DNA from: Streptomyces novaecaesareae
GTDB lineage: Bacteria > Actinomycetota > Actinomycetes > Streptomycetales > Streptomycetaceae
Assembly: GCF_000716875.1 (NCBI RefSeq)
Contig: NZ_JNWQ01000139.1
Coordinates: forward strand, 1 to 10,000
DNA: 10,000 nt
Direction: 5' to 3'
Position numbers and translations under genes: made by a program. Below the pieces are notes generated by a model that had not been told where the DNA came from, made no database searches, and was given only the letters and a program-made list of their open reading frames with translations. This document shows positions 1 through 8,207 of the stretch, piece by piece; position 1 is the first letter of the stretch, and each line of letters opens with the position of its first letter.

Positions 1-2944
1 AACCTGGACCCGCCTCCTCACCTCCCTCGCCCACCTCCACACCCACGGCCACCCAGTCGACTGGACGGCCCTGCTCCCCACCGACCGGTCCCACCGGATC
101 GAGCTGCCCACCTACCCCTTCCAGCGCGAACGCTTCTGGCTGACCGCGCCCACGACGGCGAACCCCCGCACCGCCGGACTCGACTCCGCGGAACACCCGC
201 TGCTCGCGGCGGCCGTCCCGCTGCCGGACGACGAGGGCATGCTCCTCACCGGTCGGCTCTCCGCCGCCACGCACCCCTGGCTCGCCGACCACGCCGTCTG
301 GGACACCGTTCTCGCCCCCGGCACGGCCCTCGTCGAGCTCGCCCTCCACGCCGGTCGCCGGCTGGGCTGCCACCGCATCGAGGAGCTCACCCTCCAGGCG
401 CCGCTCGTCCTCCCCGACCGGCACGCCGTCCGCGTCCAGGTCCGCATCGGCGCGGCGGACGCCACCGGGCGTCGCACCCTCACCATCCACTCCGCCGCCG
501 ACGGCTCGGAGGCCGGCGACACCTGGACCTGCCACGCGACCGGCACCGCCTCACCGGCCGAGCCGACCGCGGGTTGGGCGTCCGGCCCCGTCTGGCCGCC
601 GGCCGGGGCCGAGCCCGTCGAACTCGACGGTCTCTACCAACGGCTCGCCGACGACGGGCTCGGGTACGGGCCGGCGTTCCGGGGGCTGCGCGCCGCCTGG
701 CGGCTCGGTGAGGAGGTGTACGCCGAGGTGCGGCTGCCGCGCGAGCAGCACGACGCGGCCGCACAGTACGGTCTGCACCCCGCCCTGCTGGACGCGGCCC
801 TGCACACCACGCTGGTCGACGGCGTGGAGCAGGTGAGGCTGCCGTTCTCGTGGACCGGTGTCACCCTGCACGCCACCGGCGCGACCGCGCTGCGGGTGCG
901 GCTGACTCCCACCGGCCCGGACGAGCTGTCGCTGGCGGTGGCCGACCAGACCGGTCTGCCGGTCGCCACGGTCGACTCCCTCGCCGTCCGGCCGGTCTCC
1001 CGGGCACAGCTCGGCTCCGCCTCCCGCCGCTCCGGCGCCGACTCGCTGTTCCAGCTGGCGTGGCACGAGCCGGCCGCCCGTGCGGCGGGTGGCACGGTCC
1101 GCCACGCGGTGCTCGGCTCCGACGCGTTCGGCGGGGACGTCTATCCGGACCTCGTCGCCCTCGCCGACGCGATCGGCGCCGGCACACCGGTGCCCGAGGC
1201 CGTCGTGGTCCCCTGGACGTCGGAGCCCGGCAAGGACACCCTGTCCGCGGACTCGGCCGGGAGGGCAGTGCAACGGGCGTTGTCCCTGCTCCAGGCCTGG
1301 GTGGCCGACGACCGCTTCGGCATTGCCAGGCTGGTGGTGGTGACTGCCGGCGCTGTCGACACCTCGCACCGGACCGCCTCGCCCGACCTGGCGGCGGCGG
1401 CGGTCTGGGGCATGGTGCGGTCGGCGCAGGCCGAGCACCCGGGCCGGTTCGTCCTGGTGGACCTCGACAGCCCTGCGGTCGACGACCGAGACGTGCTCTC
1501 GGCCGTGTTGGAGGGCGCCGAGCCGCAGTACGCCGTCCGGGCCGGGCGGGTGCTGGTGCCCCGGCTGGCGCGGCTGCACCCGGCCGACGGTTTCGCCACC
1601 ACCGCCCTCGAACCGGAGGGCACGGTGCTGATCACCGGGGGAACCGGCACGCTGGGCGCTCTCGTCGCCCGGCACCTGGTCGACTCGTACGGCGTCCGGC
1701 ACCTGCTGTTGGTCGGTCGGCAGGGCCGACAGGCGCCCGGAGCCGCTGAACTCGCCCACTCGCTGGCCGAGTCGGGCGCCGAGGTGACCATCGCCTCGTG
1801 TGACGTGGCCGACCGCGAGGCGCTGGCCTCGGTGCTCGCGGCCGTCCCGGCGCGCCACCCGCTGACCGGGGTGGTGCACGCGGCCGGGGTGCTGGACGAC
1901 GGCACGCTCGCCTCGCTCACTCCGGAGCGGGCCAGGGCCGTCCTGCGCCCGAAGGCGGACGCCGCCTGGAACCTGCACGAGCTGACCCTGAACGCCAAGC
2001 CGGCGATGTTCGTGCTGTTCTCGGCCGCGGGCGGGCTGCTCGGCAATGCCGGGCAAGCCAACTACGCCGCCGCCAACGCCTACCTGGACGGCCTGGCCGC
2101 CCACCGCCGCGAGCTGGGCCTGCCCGGGGTGTCGATGGCGTGGGGGCTCTGGTCGGCGGCCAGCGCGATGACCAGCGGCCTGAGCGAGGCGGATCGGTCA
2201 CGGATGCGTCGCTCGGGTGTGCTGCCGATGTCCACGGCGGCGGGTCTGGCGCTGTTCGACGCCGCGCTCGCCCAGCAACAGCCGCTGGTGCTCCCGGTCC
2301 GGCTGGACCTGCCCGCGCTCCGCGAGGGCGGGTCGACGCGGGACCTGCCGCTGCTGCGGACCGTGCTCGGCGCGGCACCGCGGCGCGCGGCCCGCTCCGA
2401 GGCGTCCACCGGAACCGCTGCCGGCCTGTCGCTCGACGGCCTGTCCGCCGCCGAACGGTCGCACGCGCTGGTCGAGTTGGTGCGGGCTCAGGTGGCCGCG
2501 GTGCTCGGCCACGCCTCGCCGGAGGCGGTCGGCACCGGGCGGGGCTTCCTGGCGTCCGGGTTCGACTCACTGCGCGGAGTGGAGCTGCGCAACCGCCTGG
2601 CCACGGCCACCGGCCTGCGCCTGCCCGCGACGCTGGTCTTCGACCACCCGACACCGGCCGCCGTCGCCGAGCACCTCGGCGAGTTGCTCCGGCGGCGGGA
2701 AGGGGCGGCCGGTTCACCGGCCCTGCTCGACCTCGACGGCTTGGAGGCGGGCCTGCGCGACCTGGCCCCCGCCGACCCGGCCGCGCGTGAGCGGCTCGCC
2801 GCACGGCTGCGCGGGCTGGCGGCGCAGCTGCACGCGCCGCAGGCGGACTCCGCGCCCGAACTCCCCGCCGATGACGAGGAGTTCGCGGACGTCACGCTCG
2901 ACGAGATCCTCGACATCGTCGACAGCGAACTGCGGAACCCCTGA
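1..2944 (+). CDS. Type I modular PKS, C-terminal part (AT tail-DH-KR-ACP-docking), 5' truncated
   Basis: This is the 3' end of a modular polyketide synthase gene. The first complete codon is at nt 2 and the reading frame is open from there for 980 codons to TGA at 2942-2944; the true start lies upstream. In order it encodes the end of an AT and its post-AT linker ([13 protein letters not shown], from nt 104), a DH (from about nt 194), a KR with its structural subdomain (about 1040-2170), an ACP (Ser codon 2567-2569) and an acidic C-terminal docking segment ending [14 protein letters not shown]. No enoylreductase lies between DH and KR. The enzyme should add one extender unit and process the beta-keto group. 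Two motifs are altered: DH HxxxGxxxxP reads [10 protein letters not shown], and the usual catalytic KR Ser is Ala. The KS and most of the AT are outside the window, so extender choice and module number cannot be judged. Identification as a PKS is secure; activity of DH and KR is not. Confidence 0.97.
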   Translation, partial: TWTRLLTSLAHLHTHGHPVDWTALLPTDRSHRIELPTYPFQRERFWLTAPTTANPRTAGLDSAEHPLLAAAVPLPDDEGMLLTGRLSAATHPWLADHAVWDTVLAPGTALVELALHAGRRLGCHRIEELTLQAPLVLPDRHAVRVQVRIGAADATGRRTLTIHSAADGSEAGDTWTCHATGTASPAEPTAGWASGPVWPPAGAEPVELDGLYQRLADDGLGYGPAFRGLRAAWRLGEEVYAEVRLPREQHDAAAQYGLHPALLDAALHTTLVDGVEQVRLPFSWTGVTLHATGATALRVRLTPTGPDELSLAVADQTGLPVATVDSLAVRPVSRAQLGSASRRSGADSLFQLAWHEPAARAAGGTVRHAVLGSDAFGGDVYPDLVALADAIGAGTPVPEAVVVPWTSEPGKDTLSADSAGRAVQRALSLLQAWVADDRFGIARLVVVTAGAVDTSHRTASPDLAAAAVWGMVRSAQAEHPGRFVLVDLDSPAVDDRDVLSAVLEGAEPQYAVRAGRVLVPRLARLHPADGFATTALEPEGTVLITGGTGTLGALVARHLVDSYGVRHLLLVGRQGRQAPGAAELAHSLAESGAEVTIASCDVADREALASVLAAVPARHPLTGVVHAAGVLDDGTLASLTPERARAVLRPKADAAWNLHELTLNAKPAMFVLFSAAGGLLGNAGQANYAAANAYLDGLAAHRRELGLPGVSMAWGLWSAASAMTSGLSEADRSRMRRSGVLPMSTAAGLALFDAALAQQQPLVLPVRLDLPALREGGSTRDLPLLRTVLGAAPRRAARSEASTGTAAGLSLDGLSAAERSHALVELVRAQVAAVLGHASPEAVGTGRGFLASGFDSLRGVELRNRLATATGLRLPATLVFDHPTPAAVAEHLGELLRRREGAAGSPALLDLDGLEAGLRDLAPADPAARERLAARLRGLAAQLHAPQADSAPELPADDEEFADVTLDEILDIVDSELRNP
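194..1010 (+). other. DH domain of the upstream module, motif HxxxDxxxxP
   Basis: Double-hotdog dehydratase domain that would remove water from the beta-hydroxyacyl-ACP. It begins at the usual HPLL and contains WLADH with the catalytic His at nt 290-292, the conserved YGPAFRGL segment (from about nt 665), and [11 protein letters not shown] with the catalytic Asp at 791-793. The second half of the Asp motif ends in His (803) rather than Gln, which is a common variant. In HxxxGxxxxP the Gly is Asp (302-304) while the Pro (317) is kept. Both catalytic residues are present, so the domain may be active, but an acidic residue next to the catalytic His is unusual. Confidence 0.9.
1040..2170 (+). other. 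KR domain of the upstream module, B-type motif, catalytic Ser replaced by Ala
   Basis: Ketoreductase with structural subdomain (about 1040-1600) and catalytic Rossmann subdomain (from about 1619). The NADPH motif TGGTGTLG is at 1634-1657. The LDD motif (1892-1900) marks a B-type KR, which gives a D-configured (usually 3R) hydroxyl. The catalytic Tyr (2063-2065) and Asn of YAAAN, and the Lys 37 residues before Tyr, are present. The catalytic Ser expected 13 residues before Tyr is Ala (2024-2026): the usual FSSAAG segment reads FSAAGG. A Ser remains one residue earlier (2021). Reduced activity or loss of activity is possible but not shown by sequence alone. Confidence 0.88.
2447..2690 (+). other. 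ACP domain of the upstream module
   Basis: Acyl carrier protein domain with the phosphopantetheine attachment motif GFDSL; the Ser is codon 2567-2569. It is followed by VELRNRL and [12 protein letters not shown], both typical of actinobacterial PKS ACPs. The residues before the motif read LASGFDSL, where LGFDSL is more common; this should not prevent phosphopantetheinylation. Confidence 0.94.
2720..2941 (+). other. C-terminal docking domain of protein 1
   Basis: About 75 residues follow the ACP: a helical segment rich in Leu, Arg and Ala (around [11 protein letters not shown] and [10 protein letters not shown]), a Pro/Ala-rich linker, and an acidic final helix [13 protein letters not shown]. 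This is the layout of actinobacterial class 1 C-terminal docking domains, which dimerise and then present an acidic helix to the coiled coil of the next PKS. The inferred partner is the N-terminal coil of the protein starting at nt 3000. Confidence 0.8.
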
Positions 2945-2981
2945 CCATGCCCGCCCCGGCCCGCCGGACCCGTCGTTGAAC

Positions 2982-2988
2982 AGAGAGG
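2982..2988 (+). promoter_or_regulatory. Shine-Dalgarno site for the second PKS gene
   Basis: AGAGAGG lies 11 nt upstream of the ATG at 3000, a slightly long but workable spacing. It supports ATG 3000 as the start. The frame is also open upstream through the end of the preceding gene, but that part encodes no PKS-like sequence. The 55-nt spacer shows no convincing promoter or terminator, so translation is probably from a polycistronic mRNA. Confidence 0.65.
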
Positions 2989-2999
2989 CGCACAGCGGA

Positions 3000-3098
3000 A
3001 TGACGAGTAGCGAGAAGGTCGTCGACGCGCTCAAGCGGCTGACCGTCGACCTGCGCCGGACGCGCCGGCGGCTCCAGGAGGTGGAGGAAGGGGCCCGT
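3000..3098 (+). other. N-terminal docking coiled coil of protein 2
   Basis: Residues 1-33 form a heptad-like amphipathic helix rich in Leu, Val, Arg and Glu ([20 protein letters not shown]), directly before the KS start EPIAIIGM. This is the standard N-terminal docking coil of actinobacterial PKS subunits and is inferred to receive the chain from the protein ending at nt 2944. Confidence 0.85.
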
Positions 3099-6000
3099 GA
3101 GCCGATCGCGATCATCGGTATGGCGTGCCGCTACCCCGGCGGGGTCGCATCCCCGGAGGACCTGTGGCGCGTGGTGGCCCAGGAACGGGACGTGATCTCG
3201 CCGTTCCCGACCGACCGCGGCTGGGCCGACGGCCTGCACGACCCCGACCCGGCCCGGCACGGCTCGGTGTACGTCCGCGAGGGCGGGTTCCTGCACGACG
3301 CGGCCGAGTTCGACCCGGCGTTCTTCGGCATGAGCTCCCGCGAGGCGCTGGCCACCGACCCGCAGCAGCGGCTGCTGCTGGAAACCTCCTGGGAGGCCTT
3401 CGAGCGGGCCGGCATCGCCCCGGAGTCCCTGCGCGGCAGCCGGACCGGCGTCTTCGCCGGGGTGATCTACCAGGACTACGCCTCGCGGCTGCGCCGGGTG
3501 CCGGGTGAGTTCGAGGGCTACGTCGGCAACGGCAGCACCGGCAGCGTCGCCTCCGGCCGGGTCGCGTACACCTTCGGTCTGGAGGGCCCGGCCGTCACCC
3601 TCGACACGGCCTGCTCGTCGTCCCTGGTGGCACTGCACCATGCCGCGCAGGCGCTGCGCAGCGGCGAGTGCTCGCTCGCGCTCGCCGGCGGTGTGACGGT
3701 GATGGCCTCGCCGATGGCGCTGGTCGAGTTCAGCCGTCAGCGGGGACTGGCGCCCGACGCGCGGTGCAAGGCGTTCTCGGCCCGGGCCGACGGGACCGCC
3801 CTGGGCGAGGGCGTCGGGATGCTGCTGCTGGAGCGGCTGTCCGACGCCCGGCGGCACGGCCGGCGCGTCCTCGGGGTGATCCGGGGCAGTGCGGTCAACC
3901 AGGACGGCGCGAGCAGCGGTCTGACGGCCCCGAGCGGGCCCGCCCAGCAACGGGTGATCCGGCAGGCACTGGAGAACGCCGGGCTGTCGGCGCGGGACGT
4001 GGACGCGGTGGAGGCGCACGGCACCGGGACCACGCTCGGCGACCCGATCGAGGCTCAGGCGCTGCTCGCCACCTACGGCCAGGAGCGGCCCGGGGCGGAG
4101 CCGCTGTGGCTCGGTTCGGTGAAGTCCAACATCGGTCACGCCCAGGCGGCAGCAGGTGTGGCCGGCGTGATCAAGATGGTGATGGCGATGCGGCACGGCG
4201 TGCTGCCGCGCACACTGCACCTCGACGGGGCCAATCCGCACGTCGACTGGGAGGCGGGCGCGGTCGAGCTGCTCACCGAGGCACGGGAGTGGCCGGCGAC
4301 GGGGCGGCCGCGCCGGGCCGGGGTGTCGTCCTTCGGGGTGAGCGGCACCAACGCGCACCTCGTCCTGGAGGAGGCCGAGCCGGAGCAGACCGGACCGGGC
4401 CCGGCCTGCGGGACGACCGTGCCGTGGGTGCTCTCCGGCCGGACCGAGGCCGCGCTGCGCGCGCAGGCCGCGCGGCTGCTGGACCACCTGGACGAGCACT
4501 CCGGCTGGTCCGCCACCGAGGTGGGCGCGGCACTGGCGCGCACCCGCGGGACCTTCGAGCACCGGGCCGTTCTGCTGGGGGCGGACCGGGCCGGGTTCCG
4601 GGCGGGCCTGGCCGCGCTGGCGGCGGGCGAACCGCGGCCGGGGCTGGTCCGGGGCGTCGCCCGGGGGGACGCCCGGGTGGTGTTCGTGCTGCCGGAGCGG
4701 CCGGCGGAGCGGGCCGACCGCGTGCTGCGCCTGCTGGACGCTTCGCCGCTGTTCGCGGAGCGGCTGGCCGCCTGCGACGCGGCACTCGTCGAGGTCGCCG
4801 GCTGGTCCGCCACGCAGGTGCTGCGCGGGTCCGCGGGCGCGCCCGACCCGGCCCGTTCGGAGGTCGGCCGCGCGGTGGGATGGGCTGTGCTGGTCGCCCT
4901 CGCCGGCTGGTGGCGGGGGCACGGGGTGGAACCGGCCGCCGTGGTCGCGCCGGGCGGGGGCGCGGTCGCGGGGGCCTGCGTGGCGCAGGCCCTCTCCCTG
5001 GTGGAGGGGGCGCGCGCGGCGGTGTCCGGCGAGCCGTTCGACCCGTCCGGTGCCGGGGTTCCGCTGCTGACGGGCGATCCGGACGACGCGGTGCGCGACT
5101 TGCTGGAGCGCGGCCACACCCGGTTCGTCGCCCTCGGCCCCGAGCCGGCCGCCCGGATCACACCCGGCGCGGACCGGGACGTCCAGGTGGTCGGCGCCCC
5201 TGACGAGCCCCTCGGCGGCCCGGCCGCGCTCCTCAGCGCCCCCGACGAACTCCTCGCCGCGCTGGCCGAGCTGCACGTCCACGGCGGGCCGGCCGACTGG
5301 TCGGCGGTGTTCCCGGCCGCCGGGTTGCGCCCGGTCGACCTGCCGACCTACCCGTTCCAGCGCCGCCGCTACTGGCTGGAGGACGGACCGGCCGACCCCG
5401 ACGTGGCCGCGGCCGGCCTCGTTCCGGCGGACCATCCGCTGCTCCGGGCCGTGGTGGAACTCCCCGACGACGGAGGTCTGCTGTTCACCGGACGGCTGTC
5501 GCCCGGCGAGCTGCCCTGGCTCGCCGACCACACCGTGCACGGGCGGGTGCTGCTTTCCGGCACCGCGGTCGTCGAGCTGGTCCGCTGGGCGGGCGCCCGA
5601 ACGGGCTGCGCGCAGATCCACGAACTGACCCTGCACGCCCCGCTGGAGCTCCCCGGCCGGGAGAGCGCCCCGGAGGGCGGCGTCCGGATCAGGTTGGCCG
5701 TCGGTGTCCCGGACGGATCCGGCCGCCGCCCGGTGGAGCTGTCCTCCCGCCCGGCCGCGCCCGCGGACGCTCCCTGGATCCGCCACGCCGCCGGTACGGT
5801 GTCCGCCGAGGAGCCGGCCCGGTCGGCGGACCTGGTCTCCTGGCCTCCGCCCGGCGCCGAGCCGATCGACCTCGACGGGTGCTACCCCCGCTTCGCCGGC
5901 CTCGGCGTCGAGTACGGTCCCGCCTTCCGCGGGCTGCGCGCGCTCTGGCGGCGCGGCGAGGAGGTGTTCGCCGAGGTGGCCCTGGACGAGGCGGATCGGG

Positions 6001-8168
6001 CCGACGCCGCACGGTACGGTCTCCATCCGGCGCTGCTGGACGCCGCGCTCCAGGCCTGGGTCGCCGCTGCGCCGCAGACCGCCGGGCCGGTCCCGGTCCC
6101 GTTCGCCTGGCACGGCGTCTGCGTCCGGGGAGCGGGCCCGACCGCGCTGCGGGTGCGGCTCGCGCCCGCCGGACCGGACGCGATGACCCTCGACGCGGCC
6201 GACCCGGCGGGTGTCCCGGTGGCGTCGGTCGCGAGCCTGCACTCCCGGACGCTGCCCAATACCGCGACCGGCGCTCCCCTGCTGTGGCGTGTCCGGTGGG
6301 CTCCGGTGCCGTCGCCCCCGGAGTCCGCCACCTTGCGGACGGCGGTGGTGGGCGCCGGGCTGCCGACCGCCTCCCCGCTCCACTACCCGGACCTCGCGGC
6401 CCTGGCCGCCGCCGGGACGCCGGTGCCGGACGTGGTGCTCGCACCCGTCCTGCCGGCCGGCGCAGACGTGCCGTCCGCCGTCCACTCGGCCACCGCCGAT
6501 GCGCTGGAGCTGGTGCGCTCCTGGCTCGCCGAGCCGCGGTTCGCCGCCGCGCGGCTGGTCGTGGTCACCCGGGGCGCACAGGCCGTGGGTGCCGACACCG
6601 CGTCACCCGACCTGGCCCCGGCGGCGGTCTGGGGGCTGCTGCGGTCGGCCCTGTCCGAGCACCCCGGGCGTTTCGGCCTCCTGGACCTCGACGAGGCGGC
6701 TCCCTCCGAGGCCGACCTGTCCCGCGCGCTGCGTCTGGTCCCGGAAGAGCCACAGCTGGCGCTGCGCCGGTCCGACGTCCTGGCGCCGCGGCTGGTGGAG
6801 GTGGAACGGCCCGTCGGCGACAGCCCTTCCTTCGACCCGAACGGCACCGTCCTCGACCCGAACGGCACCGTCCTGGTCACCGGCGGCACGGGCACGCTCG
6901 GCTCGCTGCTCGCCCGGCACCTGGTCGTCCGCGGTGCCCGGCACCTGCTGCTGGCCGGGCGGCGGGGGGAACGGACACCGGGCACGTCCGACCTGGTCGC
7001 CGAGCTGACCGCGCTGGGCGCCGAGGTCACCGTCGCCGCCTGCGACACGTCCGACCGTGCGGCCCTGACCGGCCTGCTGCGTTCGGTACCCGGAGCCCAC
7101 CCGCTGACGGCCGTGGTGCACGCGGCCGGCGTGACCGACGACGGCCTGCTGACCGCGCTCACCCCCGAGCGGCTCGACGCCGTCCTGCGGCCGAAGGTGG
7201 ACGCGGCCTGGCACCTGCACGAGCTGACCCGCGACCTCGGACTGGACGCCTTCGTCCTGTTCTCCTCCGCCTCGGGCGTCTTCGGCACTGCCGGCCAGGC
7301 CAACTACGCCGCGGCGAACGCCTTCCTCGACGCGCTCGCCCGGCAGCGCCACGCCGAGGGCCTGCCGGGCCTGTCCCTCGCGTGGGGAATGTGGGCCGAA
7401 CGCAGCGGCCTGACGGATCGCCTGAACAGCCAGCAGGCCACGAAGTTGGAGCGGAACGGGTTCGGTGCACTCTCGACGGAGGAGGCCCTTGATCTCTTCG
7501 ACACTGCCCGTATGATGATCACCGAGTCGGTGCTCGTCCCGGTCAAGCTGGACCTCGCAGCGGTGCGGGGCCGTGCCGAGCGGGGACAGGTCCCGTCGCT
7601 GCTGCGGGAACCCGCCCCCGTCGCGGCTGCGGCAGCCGTTCCTGCGGCGGACCCGGCAACCGGCTTCGCGCAGCGCCTGCGGGCGATGCCGGAGCCCGAA
7701 CGCCGACGCGCCCTGCTCGACCTCGTCCGCACCCACGCGGCGATCGTGCTGGCCGAGTCCGCCCCCGAGTCCATCGACCCGGGCCAGGGATTCGTCGGCC
7801 TGGGCTTCGACTCGCTCGCCAACCTCGAACTCCAGGACCGGCTCCAGGAGGCCACCGGCCTCCAGCTGCCCAGCACCCTGGTCTTCGACCACCCCACCGC
7901 AACGGCCCTGGCCGATCACCTCTGCGCCCGGTTCGGTGCCGAGCAAGCCACGGAGGTGGGCCCGGCACTCGCGGAACTCGACCGGCTGGAGGCGTTCCTG
8001 ACGCCTTTCACCGACGACGACCGGGCCCGGACGGCGATCACCCACCGGTTGAGGGACCTCCTCTCCCGCTGGGGCGACGACGGCCGGGGCGGGGCCGACC
8101 AACCCGACCTCGCCTCGGCCACCGACGACGAACTCTTCGACGTACTCGACCAGTTGCGCGCCCGTTGA
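3000..8168 (+). CDS. Single-module type I PKS, KS-AT(degenerate)-DH-KR-ACP
   Basis: A complete one-module polyketide synthase of 1722 residues. ATG 3000 is chosen because it has a Shine-Dalgarno site and begins a typical N-terminal docking coil ([18 protein letters not shown]...) leading directly into the KS. Domains: docking 1-33; KS about 34-459 with Cys205, His340 and His380; KS-AT linker about 460-559; AT remnant 560 to about 715; post-AT linker to about 795 ([13 protein letters not shown] at 781-793); DH about 812-1085 with His844 and Asp1014; KR about 1094-1465 with Lys, Ser1423, Tyr1436 and Asn1440; ACP about 1563-1645 with Ser1605; C-terminal docking about 1650-1722. There is no enoylreductase. 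The AT lacks its catalytic Ser and much of its core, so the module cannot be expected to select or load an extender unit itself. All other domains look usable, although the DH HxxxGxxxxP motif ends in Ser. It lies between two PKS genes in the same orientation, with spacers of about 55 nt. Confidence 0.97.
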   Translation: MTSSEKVVDALKRLTVDLRRTRRRLQEVEEGAREPIAIIGMACRYPGGVASPEDLWRVVAQERDVISPFPTDRGWADGLHDPDPARHGSVYVREGGFLHDAAEFDPAFFGMSSREALATDPQQRLLLETSWEAFERAGIAPESLRGSRTGVFAGVIYQDYASRLRRVPGEFEGYVGNGSTGSVASGRVAYTFGLEGPAVTLDTACSSSLVALHHAAQALRSGECSLALAGGVTVMASPMALVEFSRQRGLAPDARCKAFSARADGTALGEGVGMLLLERLSDARRHGRRVLGVIRGSAVNQDGASSGLTAPSGPAQQRVIRQALENAGLSARDVDAVEAHGTGTTLGDPIEAQALLATYGQERPGAEPLWLGSVKSNIGHAQAAAGVAGVIKMVMAMRHGVLPRTLHLDGANPHVDWEAGAVELLTEAREWPATGRPRRAGVSSFGVSGTNAHLVLEEAEPEQTGPGPACGTTVPWVLSGRTEAALRAQAARLLDHLDEHSGWSATEVGAALARTRGTFEHRAVLLGADRAGFRAGLAALAAGEPRPGLVRGVARGDARVVFVLPERPAERADRVLRLLDASPLFAERLAACDAALVEVAGWSATQVLRGSAGAPDPARSEVGRAVGWAVLVALAGWWRGHGVEPAAVVAPGGGAVAGACVAQALSLVEGARAAVSGEPFDPSGAGVPLLTGDPDDAVRDLLERGHTRFVALGPEPAARITPGADRDVQVVGAPDEPLGGPAALLSAPDELLAALAELHVHGGPADWSAVFPAAGLRPVDLPTYPFQRRRYWLEDGPADPDVAAAGLVPADHPLLRAVVELPDDGGLLFTGRLSPGELPWLADHTVHGRVLLSGTAVVELVRWAGARTGCAQIHELTLHAPLELPGRESAPEGGVRIRLAVGVPDGSGRRPVELSSRPAAPADAPWIRHAAGTVSAEEPARSADLVSWPPPGAEPIDLDGCYPRFAGLGVEYGPAFRGLRALWRRGEEVFAEVALDEADRADAARYGLHPALLDAALQAWVAAAPQTAGPVPVPFAWHGVCVRGAGPTALRVRLAPAGPDAMTLDAADPAGVPVASVASLHSRTLPNTATGAPLLWRVRWAPVPSPPESATLRTAVVGAGLPTASPLHYPDLAALAAAGTPVPDVVLAPVLPAGADVPSAVHSATADALELVRSWLAEPRFAAARLVVVTRGAQAVGADTASPDLAPAAVWGLLRSALSEHPGRFGLLDLDEAAPSEADLSRALRLVPEEPQLALRRSDVLAPRLVEVERPVGDSPSFDPNGTVLDPNGTVLVTGGTGTLGSLLARHLVVRGARHLLLAGRRGERTPGTSDLVAELTALGAEVTVAACDTSDRAALTGLLRSVPGAHPLTAVVHAAGVTDDGLLTALTPERLDAVLRPKVDAAWHLHELTRDLGLDAFVLFSSASGVFGTAGQANYAAANAFLDALARQRHAEGLPGLSLAWGMWAERSGLTDRLNSQQATKLERNGFGALSTEEALDLFDTARMMITESVLVPVKLDLAAVRGRAERGQVPSLLREPAPVAAAAAVPAADPATGFAQRLRAMPEPERRRALLDLVRTHAAIVLAESAPESIDPGQGFVGLGFDSLANLELQDRLQEATGLQLPSTLVFDHPTATALADHLCARFGAEQATEVGPALAELDRLEAFLTPFTDDDRARTAITHRLRDLLSRWGDDGRGGADQPDLASATDDELFDVLDQLRAR
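3099..4376 (+). other. KS domain of the middle module
   Basis: Ketosynthase that catalyses decarboxylative Claisen condensation. The active-site Cys is in TACSSSL (codon 3612-3614). The two catalytic His residues are in [13 protein letters not shown] (4017-4019) and [11 protein letters not shown] (4137-4139). The domain ends at [18 protein letters not shown] Cys, not Gln, is present, so this is not a KSQ loading domain. The conserved [14 protein letters not shown] segment reads [14 protein letters not shown] here (3330-3371), unlike the KS of gene 3. It is otherwise full length and appears active. Confidence 0.95.
4677..5150 (+). other. Degenerate, internally deleted AT domain (no catalytic Ser)
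   Basis: The remnant lies where an AT is expected, between a normal KS-AT linker and a normal post-AT linker. Its flanks align easily with actinobacterial ATs: [19 protein letters not shown], then [12 protein letters not shown], then ACVAQALSL. The functional motifs do not. The usual FPGQGSQ reads LPERPAE (residues 564-570), the QPA segment is lost, and GHSxGE reads APGGGA (650-655), placing Gly652 at the catalytic Ser position. After [12 protein letters not shown] (to about 675) the sequence jumps to a segment like the end of the domain ([13 protein letters not shown], from about 704). The region carrying the substrate-specificity and His-containing YASH/HAFH-type motif is missing; I estimate 130-140 residues lost. 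The reading frame is intact, so this is a dead domain kept as scaffold and not a broken gene. Confidence 0.93.
5433..6260 (+). other. DH domain of the middle module, motif HxxxGxxxxS
   Basis: Double-hotdog dehydratase domain. WLADH carries the catalytic His844 (5529-5531), YGPAFRGL is conserved, and [11 protein letters not shown] carries the catalytic Asp1014 (6039-6041) with Gln1018. In HxxxGxxxxP the Gly is present but the final Pro is Ser853 (5556-5558). Both catalytic residues are intact, so dehydration is plausible, with uncertainty from the Pro change. Confidence 0.9.
6279..7395 (+). other. KR domain of the middle module, B-type
   Basis: Ketoreductase with structural subdomain (from about residue 1094) and catalytic subdomain (about 1287-1465). 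The NADPH motif TGGTGTLG is at 1294-1301. The LDD-type motif reads TDD (1379-1381) and keeps the second Asp that marks B-type stereochemistry. The Lys 37 residues before Tyr, Ser1423, Tyr1436 and Asn1440 are all present, so it should reduce the beta-keto group. No Pro follows Tyr at position +2, which favours B1 over B2 in the usual scheme. A short tandem repeat sits just before the first Rossmann strand. Confidence 0.93.
6834..6875 (+). repeat. In-frame 21-bp tandem duplication (DPNGTVL x2)
   Basis: Two adjacent 21-nt units, 6834-6854 and 6855-6875, differ only at the last base (C versus G). They encode DPNGTVL twice (residues 1279-1285 and 1286-1292). The second copy forms the first beta strand of the KR Rossmann fold, leading into VTGGTG. 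The KR of gene 1 has a single equivalent ([13 protein letters not shown]), so one copy is extra. Replication slippage is the likely origin. Confidence 0.95.
7686..7934 (+). other. ACP domain of the middle module
   Basis: Acyl carrier protein with the motif [11 protein letters not shown]; the phosphopantetheine Ser is residue 1605 (codon 7812-7814). It is followed by [19 protein letters not shown], typical of PKS ACPs. An intact ACP in a module without a working AT suggests it is still loaded in some way. Confidence 0.94.
7950..8165 (+). other. C-terminal docking domain of protein 2
   Basis: After the ACP come helices [14 protein letters not shown] and [15 protein letters not shown], a Gly/Asp-rich linker, and an acidic final helix [13 protein letters not shown]. 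This matches class 1 C-terminal docking domains of actinobacterial PKSs. The inferred partner is the N-terminal coil of the protein starting at nt 8222. Confidence 0.82.
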
Positions 8169-8207
8169 GGGCCGAACCCCGCACAGGTCGACCCCCGCAC
8201 CGGCTTT

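Noticed and set aside
239..241. ATG 239 as the start of the first gene
   Set aside because: The frame is open from nt 2 and already encodes an AT tail, a post-AT linker and the beginning of the DH, so this Met is internal.
850..1749. A 299-codon plus-strand frame inside gene 1, and similar ones at 3668-5203 and 5879-7492
   Set aside because: Out-of-frame shadows rich in Arg, Gly and Pro with no domain; the overlapping PKS frame explains the sequence.
2955..2967. Short CCGG-containing palindrome in the first intergenic spacer as a possible terminator
   Set aside because: The stem is only about 4 bp, there is no T-run, and short GC palindromes occur by chance in such DNA.
2217..2999. Upstream extension of the second PKS gene to an ATG at 2217
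   Set aside because: The extra 261 codons overlap the KR-ACP-docking end of gene 1 in another frame and encode no PKS-like sequence. ATG 3000 has a Shine-Dalgarno site and a docking coil.
3612..3614. Gene 2 as a loading module (KSQ type) that needs no extension AT
   Set aside because: The KS has a Cys at the active site, not Gln, and the protein has an N-terminal docking coil, which fits an extension module receiving a chain.
4677..5150. AT loss explained by a frameshift or sequencing error
   Set aside because: The frame stays open and both flanks align in the same frame. The motif residues are substituted one for one over many positions, which a single error cannot produce. Assembly collapse of the deleted part alone is still worth checking.
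2892..6485. A 1197-codon open frame on the minus strand, and several others of 100-560 codons
   Set aside because: They lie antisense to clear PKS domains, are dominated by Arg, Gly, Pro and Ala, and show no recognisable domain. Long antisense open frames are expected in very GC-rich coding DNA.
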